DNA from: Bacillota bacterium
GTDB taxonomy: Bacteria; Bacillota; Clostridia; Acetivibrionales; DTU013
NCBI GenBank assembly: GCA_023409615.1
Contig: JAEYRF010000172.1
Span: 1 to 5,792, forward strand
Direction of reading: 5' to 3'
DNA length: 5,792 bases
In this document: in pieces, positions 1 through 5,262 of the stretch
How positions within the stretch are numbered: the stretch's first letter is position 1
Layout: every line of letters starts with the position of its first letter
Program-made: the position numbers and the translations under genes
The notes under the pieces: model-generated
Told to the model about the DNA's origin: nothing
Database searches by the model: none
Seen by the model: the letters and a program-made list of their open reading frames with translations, nothing else

Positions 1-233
1 TGGCGCTGTTCATGTCCAACTCCGGCGGCCTCTGGGATAACGCCAAGAAGTACGTGGAATCCGGCCATGAGGGCGGCAAAGGCTCCGACACCCACAAGTC
101 CGCCGTCGTTGGCGACACCGTGGGCGACCCGTTCAAGGACACCGCAGGCCCCTCCATCAACACCCAGATCACCGTGGTGTCGCTGGTTTCCTCGCTGATG
201 GCCACGTTGTTCCTCACGTTGAACCTGTTCTAA
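1..233 (+). CDS. hppA: Membrane-bound proton/sodium-translocating pyrophosphatase, C-terminal fragment
   Basis: This is the 3' end of a membrane pyrophosphatase gene; the reading frame enters at base 3 and ends with TAA at 231-233, and the 5' part lies outside the window. These enzymes hydrolyse cytoplasmic pyrophosphate and use the energy to pump H+ or Na+ across the membrane. The family-typical C-terminal region is plain: ALFMSNSGGLWDNAKKYVE, then GKGSDTHKSAVVGDTVGDPF with the regularly spaced acidic residues (GDTVGDPFKDT) that bind Mg-pyrophosphate, then a final hydrophobic helix (TVVSLVSSLMATLFLTLNLF) ending at the stop. The residues that decide K+ dependence and ion type lie upstream and cannot be judged. 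Codons are strongly GC-ending, unlike the AT-rich block from about 1060 to 5000, so this is host backbone. A strong terminator follows 22 bases after the stop. The family call is secure; only the ion specificity is open. Confidence 0.96.
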   Translation, partial: ALFMSNSGGLWDNAKKYVESGHEGGKGSDTHKSAVVGDTVGDPFKDTAGPSINTQITVVSLVSSLMATLFLTLNLF

Positions 234-255
234 GCCAAGAAAAGAGAACCCTAAT

Positions 256-289
256 AAGGCGTGCCGCGATCAAACGCGGCACGCCTTTT
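256..289 (+). terminator. Intrinsic terminator of hppA
   Basis: A perfect 11-bp GC-rich stem, GGCGTGCCGCG (258-268) with CGCGGCACGCC (275-285), has a six-base ATCAAA loop, is extended by AA/TT pairing at the base, and is followed by TTTT. It sits 22 bases after the hppA stop codon and should end that transcript, so the VanZ gene needs its own promoter. Confidence 0.93.
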
Positions 290-336
290 GATTTGTTACT
301 TTTTTGGAAAAGGAGCGCTATTCAGCGGAACGGGGC

Positions 337-365
337 TTGCTTCTTCCTGTTACACCCCCTACAAT
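337..365 (+). promoter_or_regulatory. Candidate sigma-A promoter for the VanZ-family gene (upstream copy)
   Basis: TTGCTT (337-342), a 17-base spacer and TACAAT (360-365) have the layout of a housekeeping promoter: the -10 box matches 5 of 6 consensus bases but the -35 box only the TTG. It would give a leader of about 60 bases before the ATG at 432. It competes with the extended -10 candidate at 397-405. Confidence 0.4.
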
Positions 366-396
366 GGGAAATTATCGGATGGGTTTTCACTGCGAT

Positions 397-405
397 TGTT
401 ACAAT
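397..405 (+). promoter_or_regulatory. Candidate extended -10 promoter for the VanZ-family gene (proximal copy)
   Basis: TGT-TACAAT is an extended -10 element (TG, one base, then a 5-of-6 match to TATAAT) without a recognisable -35 box. Transcription would start near 412, placing the TGGAGG ribosome binding site (421-426) and the ATG at 432 in a short, ordinary leader. Confidence 0.35.
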
Positions 406-431
406 ACATTACCCTTGCTGTGGAGGCGGAT

Positions 432-944
432 ATGGAAAAAGCCAAAAACGATCCTACGAAACTGACCTTTGTATTGTTTGCGGTGTATTTTGTTGCTTTG
501 GTTTGGATTATTTTGTTTAAAATGCAGTTCTCCTTTGATACCTTGCCGCAGTTCAGAGCGTTGAACTTAGTACCTTTTGCGGGTGCCGCCACCAGAACCA
601 ATCGACCCGAAATGATTATGAACATCATAATTTTCATGCCATTTGGCCTGTACTTGAGCATGTTAAAGCCCCTATGGCCGTTTTGGAAAAGGGTTCTCCC
701 AATGGCGGGCGTCAGCTTGTTGTTTGAAGCATTGCAATACGTGTTTGCCATTGGCGGCACCGACATTACGGATTTTATCGGCAATACGCTTGGCGGCATT
801 GTGGGGATAGGCGTTTATGTTGTGCTTTCCAAAAAACTGAAAGAGAAAACGGCCAAAGTGCTCAACACCTTGGCCTTGGTTGGGACGATTTGCGTTGTAT
901 TGTTGGGGCTGCTGGTTTCGCGGGTGGTTACTTATAGGTTTTAA
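432..944 (+). CDS. VanZ-family membrane protein
   Basis: A 170-residue integral membrane protein of the VanZ-like family. VanZ of enterococcal transposons gives low-level teicoplanin resistance by an incompletely known route; most chromosomal homologues have no proven role and probably act at the cell envelope. Seen here: a first membrane helix at about residues 11-31, the family block RPEMIMNIIIFMPFGLYLSM (about 59-78, with N64, P70 and G72), then a hydrophobic segment containing E99 and Q102, the block TDITDFIGNTLGGIVG (110-125, with D111, D114, N118 and G121), and a last helix at about 145-163. The start at 432 is chosen because TGGAGG lies 5 bases upstream. The frame stays open back to a GTG at 261, but that start would lie inside the hppA terminator hairpin and add 57 unconvincing residues. 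Base composition is intermediate between hppA and the AT-rich block. It stands alone between two terminators or gaps. Confidence 0.9.
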   Translation: MEKAKNDPTKLTFVLFAVYFVALVWIILFKMQFSFDTLPQFRALNLVPFAGAATRTNRPEMIMNIIIFMPFGLYLSMLKPLWPFWKRVLPMAGVSLLFEALQYVFAIGGTDITDFIGNTLGGIVGIGVYVVLSKKLKEKTAKVLNTLALVGTICVVLLGLLVSRVVTYRF

Positions 945-1031
945 GGTGGTGGGATGGCTGAGGGGTGTAGGGCGGTTGGTAAGGTTGCAGGGGCAGTTCC
1001 AAATTATTAATCAACATGATGGGTAGATTAC

Positions 1032-1053
1032 AACTTGAATGCAAGTTTTCTTA
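1032..1053 (+). terminator. Weak hairpin with T-run after the VanZ-family gene
   Basis: AACTTG (1032-1037), an AATG loop and CAAGTT (1042-1047) form a 6-bp stem followed by TTCTT in the + direction. The stem is AT-rich and lies 87 bases past the VanZ stop, so it would terminate poorly. In the - direction, after the nucleotidase gene, there is no T-run. The two genes converge here, so some termination signal is expected. Confidence 0.3.
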
Positions 1054-1058
1054 TGATG

Positions 1059-1961
1059 TTATTTTTGTTGCTTTATTGGTACCCTTGCCGCTGGAACTAA
1101 TTTAGCCGCAGGATCAGTATGAACAGATTGATCATCAAAGAAAATGTTTGCACCAAATGCTTTTAAAACTTCGCTTTTTTCTATTCCCCCCAAGAAAAAG
1201 GCCTCGTCTATTCTGACATCCCACGCTCTCAGTGTGCGAATTACACGTTCGTGAGCAGGCGCATTACGTGCAGTAACAAGTGCAGTTCGAATAGGTGCTA
1301 AATCTCTTGAAAACTCCTTTTGAATAACCGATATTGTCTTGAGAAGTTTAGCAAAAGGCCCTTCTGGCAATGGGCTCTGAGCATTTTTTCTCTCATGTGC
1401 TACAAATGCATCAAGTCCCTCTGCTTGATAGATTCGTTCAGACTCATCAGAAAAAATAACGGCATCTCCATCAAACGCTATCTTAATTTGTTTTATATCA
1501 TCTTCTGGATCAATCGGAAAGTCTGAATGAGAGCAAATTATTCCAGCAGCTATATTGGCATTTATAGCTTCTTGAACATCAGCTTCACTTGCCGATAAAA
1601 ACAAGTCTGTTCTGAAAGCATTTAGGTACGGGGCAACGGATGTTCCTCCAACGAGTGCAGCTCTGCTGATGTTAAGACAATAGTGTTCAATCGAGTTAAA
1701 AATACGTAAACTAGTATCCGCACTGTTTCTGGACATTATTATTATCTCTGTTAGATAGCGCCCGTCTGCATTAAGCTTGTGTAATGCTTTAATGAGTGGA
1801 AATGCAGTTCCTGGGCTGAGCACTTCGTTCTCATGATCAATTTGATACTCAGAATAAGCTTTAAGCCCTTGTTGCTCATATATTTTGTTTTCTTCCTCTA
1901 AATCAAACAGAGCACGCGATGATATGCCAACAACCAATTTGTTATCTAATTTCAGCCCCAT
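1059..1961 (-). CDS. Cytosolic 5'-nucleotidase (PF06189, cN-I-like)
   Basis: A full-length 300-residue 5'-nucleotidase of the family related to animal cytosolic 5'-nucleotidase I, which removes the phosphate from (deoxy)nucleoside monophosphates in a Mg-dependent, HAD-type reaction. Recognisable blocks in order: VVGISSRALFDLEEENKIYE near the N-terminus (10-29), SPGTAFPLIKALHKLN (49-64), MSRNSADTSLRIFNSIEHY (76-94), AFRTDLFLSAS (115-125), the HAD-like nucleophile region FDGDAVIFSDESERIYQ (163-179, D164/D166), TALVTARNAPAHERVIRTLR (226-245), and AFFLGGIEKSEVLKAFGANIFFDDQ (254-278) carrying the late acidic pair. AAGGA (1977-1973) lies 11 bases before the ATG. It follows the FAD gene on the same strand but after 134 bases with no clear promoter or terminator, so it may be the last operon gene or independent cargo. 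Beside a HAM1-SIR2 pair it could trim nucleoside monophosphate precursors or dispose of a modified-nucleotide messenger; that role is inference. Confidence 0.93.
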   Translation of the reverse strand: MGLKLDNKLVVGISSRALFDLEEENKIYEQQGLKAYSEYQIDHENEVLSPGTAFPLIKALHKLNADGRYLTEIIIMSRNSADTSLRIFNSIEHYCLNISRAALVGGTSVAPYLNAFRTDLFLSASEADVQEAINANIAAGIICSHSDFPIDPEDDIKQIKIAFDGDAVIFSDESERIYQAEGLDAFVAHERKNAQSPLPEGPFAKLLKTISVIQKEFSRDLAPIRTALVTARNAPAHERVIRTLRAWDVRIDEAFFLGGIEKSEVLKAFGANIFFDDQSVHTDPAAKLVPAARVPIKQQK

Positions 1962-2096
1962 AGATTTTAATGTCCTTGCTAAAAATTTTTTTACAGTACT
2001 TTATCGTGCCCTTTATGTAAACATGTGTATTAACAAAAGTGTAACCCCATAAATAAAGCCCAATACAAGAGTAAAACTTTGTACTGACTGTGATTA
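1962..2096. other. Gap between the FAD oxidoreductase and nucleotidase genes
   Basis: This AT-rich gap contains the nucleotidase ribosome binding site (TCCTT on the + strand, 1973-1977) and a 6-bp inverted repeat, TTTACA (1990-1995) with TGTAAA (2016-2021), next to an AAAAATTTTTTT tract (1981-1992). I found no convincing promoter on the - strand and no GC-rich terminator stem, so readthrough from the FAD gene is possible. The small inverted repeat could be a regulator site but is weak. Confidence 0.4.
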
Positions 2097-3476
2097 TCAT
2101 AATGTTTCTATACTGGCTAATATTTTATCGGAAATATAAAGGCCATTTGCTCCAGCTTGTGCCAGGGAGCGCGTAATACCGCTCCCATCACCACACGCAT
2201 ATATTTTTAAACATCCGCCTATTTCAAAGTCATTTATGAGTGGAATTGACGAGTAGTATTTGCCTTCCACTCCATATAATAATGTATCATTGTTGGCTGT
2301 TCCTGGGGCTATTTTATCTAACTTATAAATTGTTTCTATGATGCTGTCCAGTTGTCTTTTAGGCATACATAGGCTTAAGTCACCGGGATAAGCCACCGCT
2401 AAAGTAGGTTTTACTGAAGATTGAGATAACTTCTCCTTTGTAGTACGGCATCCTGCTGTCAAATCTCCGAACCGCTGTACGATAACTGTGCCTCCACTAA
2501 CATAATTCACACTATCTGCAATTAGATTGATATATTCAATTGGGTTATTAAAAGGTTCGGTCAACTTTATGCTAGTTAATAATGCAAAGTTCGAATTTTC
2601 TGATTTCTTGTTAGGGTCTTGATATGCATGGCCATTAACCGTTTTTGAACCAAAAGTATTTTCCACCACAACATGTCCACCATCATTGAAGCAGAATACT
2701 CTGGTTTCGTCTTTATAAAACTCACTTACATATGATATTTTAGGATCGTAGGCAATAGCACTAATATTTGACCATATCTCCGATTTTAATTCTACACGGA
2801 CACCAAGATCAACATTATGGTTAAAGGTTTGTACAGAGTGTCTATCACACCATGCCGAAAAAAACTTGACGCCACTCCGACCGACTGCAAAAACAATATG
2901 CTCTGCAAATATTAACTCACTACTTGGCTCTGTGTATACGAGATGAGAATCCGGGTCAACTTCGGTCACAGTACAATGTGTTAATATAGTACAATGCTGT
3001 TCAATCCAAGTAATTAGCGCATTCATAATACGCAAGTTGTTTTCCGTACCAAAATGCTTTACTGTACCTTTTTTGATAAGTAATCCATTTTTCTGACATA
3101 ACTCAACGAGAAAATCATTAGGTGTAAACGTTTCAGATGGTGCTCCGAACTTCATAAGAATGCTATCTACTTCTTGCATATAGTTCTGCGCATGTTCTTC
3201 TCCGATAAATTCATGTAAACGGCCACCATACTCAGTGGAAATAATGAATTTTCCATCCGAAAATGCTCCAGCGCCAGCTAGCCCATTCATGATTGAGCAT
3301 GTTTTGCAGTTAGCGCATCGTTCGACAGACTTCTCAACTATAGGGCATTTACGCTCTAAAAGATGATCTCCTTTTTCAAGTATTACGATTTTCAAATCCT
3401 TTTTTTGCAAGAGTCCGTATGCGGTCATTAACCCGCCTATACCACCACCAATTATGGCAACATCATATTTTTCCAA
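2097..3476 (-). CDS. FAD-dependent oxidoreductase (COG2509-like), operon partner of HAM1-SIR2
   Basis: A 459-residue flavoprotein. The N-terminus has a dinucleotide-binding fold: DVAIIGGGIGGLMTAY (5-20, GxGxxG at 10-15) followed by E34 at the end of the second strand, which normally holds the FAD ribose. Next comes a Cys group, C44, C54, C57 and C60, running into NGLAGAGAFSDGKFIISTEYGG (64-85), and near the C-terminus IYACGDGSGITRSLAQAGANG (425-445), the second FAD-contacting motif. This layout matches the uncharacterised FAD-dependent dehydrogenases of COG2509; to my memory the Cys group is also found in ordinary family members, so it may bind a metal or Fe-S centre but is not special here. 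The start is TTG at 3476, supported by AGGGGGAG five bases upstream and by the GxGxxG fold beginning at residue 5. It lies 16 bases after the SIR2 stop. The substrate is unknown; its place beside a HAM1-SIR2 pair suggests a nucleotide or nucleobase, which is inference. Confidence 0.88.
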   Translation of the reverse strand: MEKYDVAIIGGGIGGLMTAYGLLQKKDLKIVILEKGDHLLERKCPIVEKSVERCANCKTCSIMNGLAGAGAFSDGKFIISTEYGGRLHEFIGEEHAQNYMQEVDSILMKFGAPSETFTPNDFLVELCQKNGLLIKKGTVKHFGTENNLRIMNALITWIEQHCTILTHCTVTEVDPDSHLVYTEPSSELIFAEHIVFAVGRSGVKFFSAWCDRHSVQTFNHNVDLGVRVELKSEIWSNISAIAYDPKISYVSEFYKDETRVFCFNDGGHVVVENTFGSKTVNGHAYQDPNKKSENSNFALLTSIKLTEPFNNPIEYINLIADSVNYVSGGTVIVQRFGDLTAGCRTTKEKLSQSSVKPTLAVAYPGDLSLCMPKRQLDSIIETIYKLDKIAPGTANNDTLLYGVEGKYYSSIPLINDFEIGGCLKIYACGDGSGITRSLAQAGANGLYISDKILASIETL

Positions 3477-3481
3477 ATTGG

Positions 3482-3489
3482 CTCCCCCT
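3482..3489 (-). promoter_or_regulatory. Strong ribosome binding site deciding the TTG start of the FAD oxidoreductase gene
   Basis: Read on the - strand this is AGGGGGAG, separated by CCAAT from the TTG at 3476-3474. No ATG is present in frame nearby, and the encoded flavin-binding fold begins immediately after this TTG, so the site fixes an otherwise doubtful start. Confidence 0.8.
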
Positions 3490-3492
3490 GAC

Positions 3493-4284
3493 TCATAGTA
3501 ATTTCAACAAAAAGTTCTCGATACTCTTCGTCTTTTCTAGATCTTCTCCGGTAATGGCATGAATACCCCTTCTCTGAAAAATTGCCTCCTGTATTGGATT
3601 TGGTGTAGGCAAAAATATATATGATTTTGGACGTTTGCTACTGTTATTGCTCTTTTGCCAGAGTTGATCGAGCTTATATATTAGCAATCGAATATTAATA
3701 TCCGAAAGGCTATATCCAATAAATAGTAATGATTTTCCTAACATATCAGCTCTAAGTTTTATGTCCAGCGGAGAATCAAAAGCAAGTCGTTCAAAATAGC
3801 TTCTTTCAGTCAATACTATAGAACTATCAGATATTGTATCTCCGTGAAATTTGATAATTTGAGTAGCAGTATGGTCTATACCGACAAAATCATCTACGTC
3901 TATGATTCGCTTATAATTCTTATGCCAAGCTGTAAATGCGGTTTCTAGGCAATGGTCGTAATTAGTGGTATATATTTGGGGGAAATTTAATTTAACAATT
4001 GTTTCATAAATCATAGATTTCTTGATTTCTTCGATACTTACACTCCATTGGGTATCCATCCAACTTCTCAACTCACCAATATGTCCCTTACTTATTTCGT
4101 AGAATTCAGCTAATGTTAGATTATCCCCATATTGTTTAAAAATTCGATCATCATACCCAAGTTCTGATGAAATATATGAGATTAGCTGCGACCAATTCGG
4201 GAGTCCCAGAGTAGCCGAGATACCGGCGCCAACAAACAAAATAACATTACCTTCTCTTATAGAAGACTTTAATTCTTCGTACAT
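3493..4284 (-). CDS. SIR2-family protein, probable NADase effector (KomC-like)
   Basis: A compact 263-residue SIR2-fold protein. Seen in order: VILFVGAGISATLGLPNW (14-31), the NAD-binding GAGIS motif; IYTTNYDHCLE (104-114), with the TxNxD motif and N108; IIKFHGD (143-149), with the conserved His H147; and LLFIGYSLSDINIRLLIYKL (186-205), the C-terminal motif typical of defence SIR2 proteins. There is no zinc-binding Cys set as in deacetylase sirtuins. Relatives such as ThsA and DSR2 cleave NAD+ and stop growth of phage-infected cells, and SIR2 KomC of Kongming does so with a HAM1 partner. The protein is essentially the catalytic domain alone, so its trigger must come from a partner, most simply the HAM1-like protein whose gene overlaps it by 16 bases. 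It has its own site GGAGGG (4293-4288) three bases before the ATG, inside the HAM1 gene. NADase activity is inferred from the retained Asn and His. Confidence 0.9.
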   Translation of the reverse strand: MYEELKSSIREGNVILFVGAGISATLGLPNWSQLISYISSELGYDDRIFKQYGDNLTLAEFYEISKGHIGELRSWMDTQWSVSIEEIKKSMIYETIVKLNFPQIYTTNYDHCLETAFTAWHKNYKRIIDVDDFVGIDHTATQIIKFHGDTISDSSIVLTERSYFERLAFDSPLDIKLRADMLGKSLLFIGYSLSDINIRLLIYKLDQLWQKSNNSSKRPKSYIFLPTPNPIQEAIFQRRGIHAITGEDLEKTKSIENFLLKLL

Positions 4285-4829
4285 AATCCCTCCAAATAGT
4301 CGCGAAATCTTTCAAGTGCTATTTTCCTCATTGAAATTGCATTCTTTTTTTCGCCCATTTCTGCAAAAGTTTCTTTATATGTGTCGGGTTGAAAAACACA
4401 ATCCCATTGAAAACCACGATCTCCCCTGGGTGGAGATATAATAGCGCCGCTGATATCACCCTCAAAAGTTTGTATTTGCTTCCCATCGCAGTATGCAATT
4501 ACTGTTTTTGCGGTTACCTGAGCAGTTCCAGTTGTTGAAAAGTACTTACTGAAATTATCAGCTTTTAGTGAGTCCCAAAATACCTGCGTCAGCCCTCCTG
4601 GTAAACCTCCAAAGTCCTTTAAATGCAGCCCGGTTTGTTCAACAAATATTGGCCTACCAATGCTTTTGAAGGCCTTAAGAACTTTGTCAACTGCTATTTC
4701 TATCATATCGTTGCTTTGAATCTCATTGATCTTTTCATTCACAGGTAATACTTTAATGTGATCTGACTCTAGTATAGACCTCACTTCATGAATTTTGTTT
4801 TCATTGGATGATAAGAAGTATATTGTCAT
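4269..4829 (-). CDS. HAM1/ITPase-like protein, probable modified-nucleotide sensor (KomB-like)
   Basis: A 186-residue protein of the RdgB/HAM1/ITPA family, whose normal members hydrolyse (d)ITP and (d)XTP to monophosphates. Family blocks: FLSSNENKIHEV (5-16, the SxNxxK phosphate-binding motif), EIAVDKVLKAF (44-54), IFVEQTGLHLKDFGGLPGG (61-79), RGDRGFQWDCVFQPD (135-149), and TFAEMGEKKNAISMRKIAL (154-172). It resembles the eukaryotic ITPA branch (VEDT, GLPG, FGWDPCFQPD) more than E. coli RdgB. Two key positions differ: Q65 replaces the Asp of the DDSG/VEDT motif considered catalytic, and M167 replaces the His of the SHR base-recognition motif, while R168 is kept. This suggests binding without hydrolysis and a changed base preference. 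The start ATG has AGGAA seven bases upstream, and stops lie in frame just above it. It overlaps the SIR2 gene by 16 bases. In Kongming the matching HAM1 protein senses dITP for a SIR2 effector. The ligand here is unknown. Confidence 0.9.
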   Translation of the reverse strand: MTIYFLSSNENKIHEVRSILESDHIKVLPVNEKINEIQSNDMIEIAVDKVLKAFKSIGRPIFVEQTGLHLKDFGGLPGGLTQVFWDSLKADNFSKYFSTTGTAQVTAKTVIAYCDGKQIQTFEGDISGAIISPPRGDRGFQWDCVFQPDTYKETFAEMGEKKNAISMRKIALERFRDYLEGLCTKN

Positions 4830-4957
4830 GAAAAGCTTCCTCTCAAACTAAAATTACTAATACAATGAAAAACCTCCACTTGAAACCTAGGCAATGTCAG
4901 ATTCTTTCTGTAACGTCCATAATTAGCTGATAGATCTGCTTTGTGCATTTTTAACAT
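4826..4957 (-). CDS. Possible small ORF or leader peptide (43 codons) coupled to the HAM1-like gene
   Basis: An open frame of 43 codons begins with ATG at 4957 (MLKMHKADLSANYGRY at its start) and ends with TGA overlapping the HAM1-like start as ATGA. That arrangement is a classic translational-coupling junction and argues mildly for a real gene. Against it: there is no ribosome binding site before the ATG, which lies at or next to the predicted transcription start (so it would be leaderless), no domain is recognisable, and an open stretch of this length is not rare. An in-frame ATG at 4948 is an alternative start. It could be a leader peptide, a small component of the system, or chance. Confidence 0.25.
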   Translation of the reverse strand: MLKMHKADLSANYGRYRKNLTLPRFQVEVFHCISNFSLRGSFS

Positions 4958-4962
4958 TTATT

Positions 4963-5010
4963 CCATTATGTCATATACTTTCACATTTGTAAATATATGA
5001 CGCATTATGG
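4963..5010. promoter_or_regulatory. 48-base imperfect inverted repeat overlapping the operon promoter (candidate operator)
   Basis: Outer arms CCATTATG (4963-4970) and CATTATGG (5003-5010) pair at 7 of 8 positions. Inner arms TCATATA (4971-4977) and TATATGA (4994-5000) pair perfectly. The central 16 bases pair at 5 of 8 positions, and two unpaired bases (CG, 5001-5002) interrupt the right side. The repeat covers the -10 box, the spacer and the -35 box, the arrangement expected for a dimeric or tetrameric repressor site. Other readings are a recombination or attachment site at the edge of the inserted block, or AT-rich chance symmetry. No gene for a regulator is in the window. Confidence 0.55.
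4965..4993 (-). promoter_or_regulatory. Sigma-A-type promoter of the HAM1-SIR2-FAD operon
   Basis: On the - strand, TTTACA (4993-4988) is followed by a 17-base spacer and CATAAT (4970-4965), with a TG one base before the -10 box. Each box matches consensus at 5 of 6 positions and the spacing is ideal. Transcription should start near 4958, giving a leader of about 130 bases to the HAM1-like ATG. It is the best promoter in the window and lies inside an inverted repeat, so its activity is probably controlled. Confidence 0.75.
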
Positions 5011-5225
5011 TAGGCCTGCAAAATCTCTCTCGAATATTCCTGCGACCCTCGACCCGCCTTTTCCTCCATCTCCACTTACCATAAACCAAACCATAGAGCG
5101 AGCACCACCCACAGGCTGCTCCCTCTTTTACTCCATACCCATTCCCCTGTCGTACGCCTACTAACTCGTTCATACAATTTACCGAAAGTTCATCAATGCT
5201 CCCACAATTTTCGCGCGCGCTGTTG
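5011..5225. other. Non-coding stretch between the operon promoter and the LCP gene
   Basis: I see no convincing gene here. The + strand is pyrimidine-rich, with many CC and CT runs from about 5040 to 5160, and ends in an alternating GCGCGCGC run (5213-5220). Frames stay open on both strands because stops are scarce in such sequence, but the translations are low-complexity and lack a ribosome binding site. The stretch probably holds upstream control sequence for the LCP gene and the right edge of the AT-rich block. Confidence 0.5.
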
Positions 5226-5231
5226 TATAAT
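5226..5231 (+). promoter_or_regulatory. Candidate -10 box for the LCP-family gene
   Basis: A perfect TATAAT hexamer lies 32 bases before the TTG at 5263, but no good -35 box sits 16-18 bases upstream. A start near 5238 would give a short leader containing a 7-bp inverted repeat, TTTGTTG (5231-5237) with CAACAAA (5253-5259). Confidence 0.4.
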
Positions 5232-5262
5232 TTGTTGGAACTATGTAACAGGCAACAAACGC

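Noticed and set aside
261..431. In-frame GTG extension of the VanZ-family protein
   Set aside because: The GTG lies inside the hppA terminator hairpin, has no ribosome binding site, and the extra 57 residues do not resemble the family; TGGAGG marks ATG 432.
359..799. 146-residue open frame on the - strand opposite the VanZ-family gene
   Set aside because: It is antisense to a recognised gene and its translation shows no family motif.
5100..5128. GAGCA/TGCTC hairpin followed by CCCTCTTTT, considered as a terminator
   Set aside because: Only a 5-bp stem with a 12-base loop and a short, offset T-run, and no + strand gene upstream that would need it.
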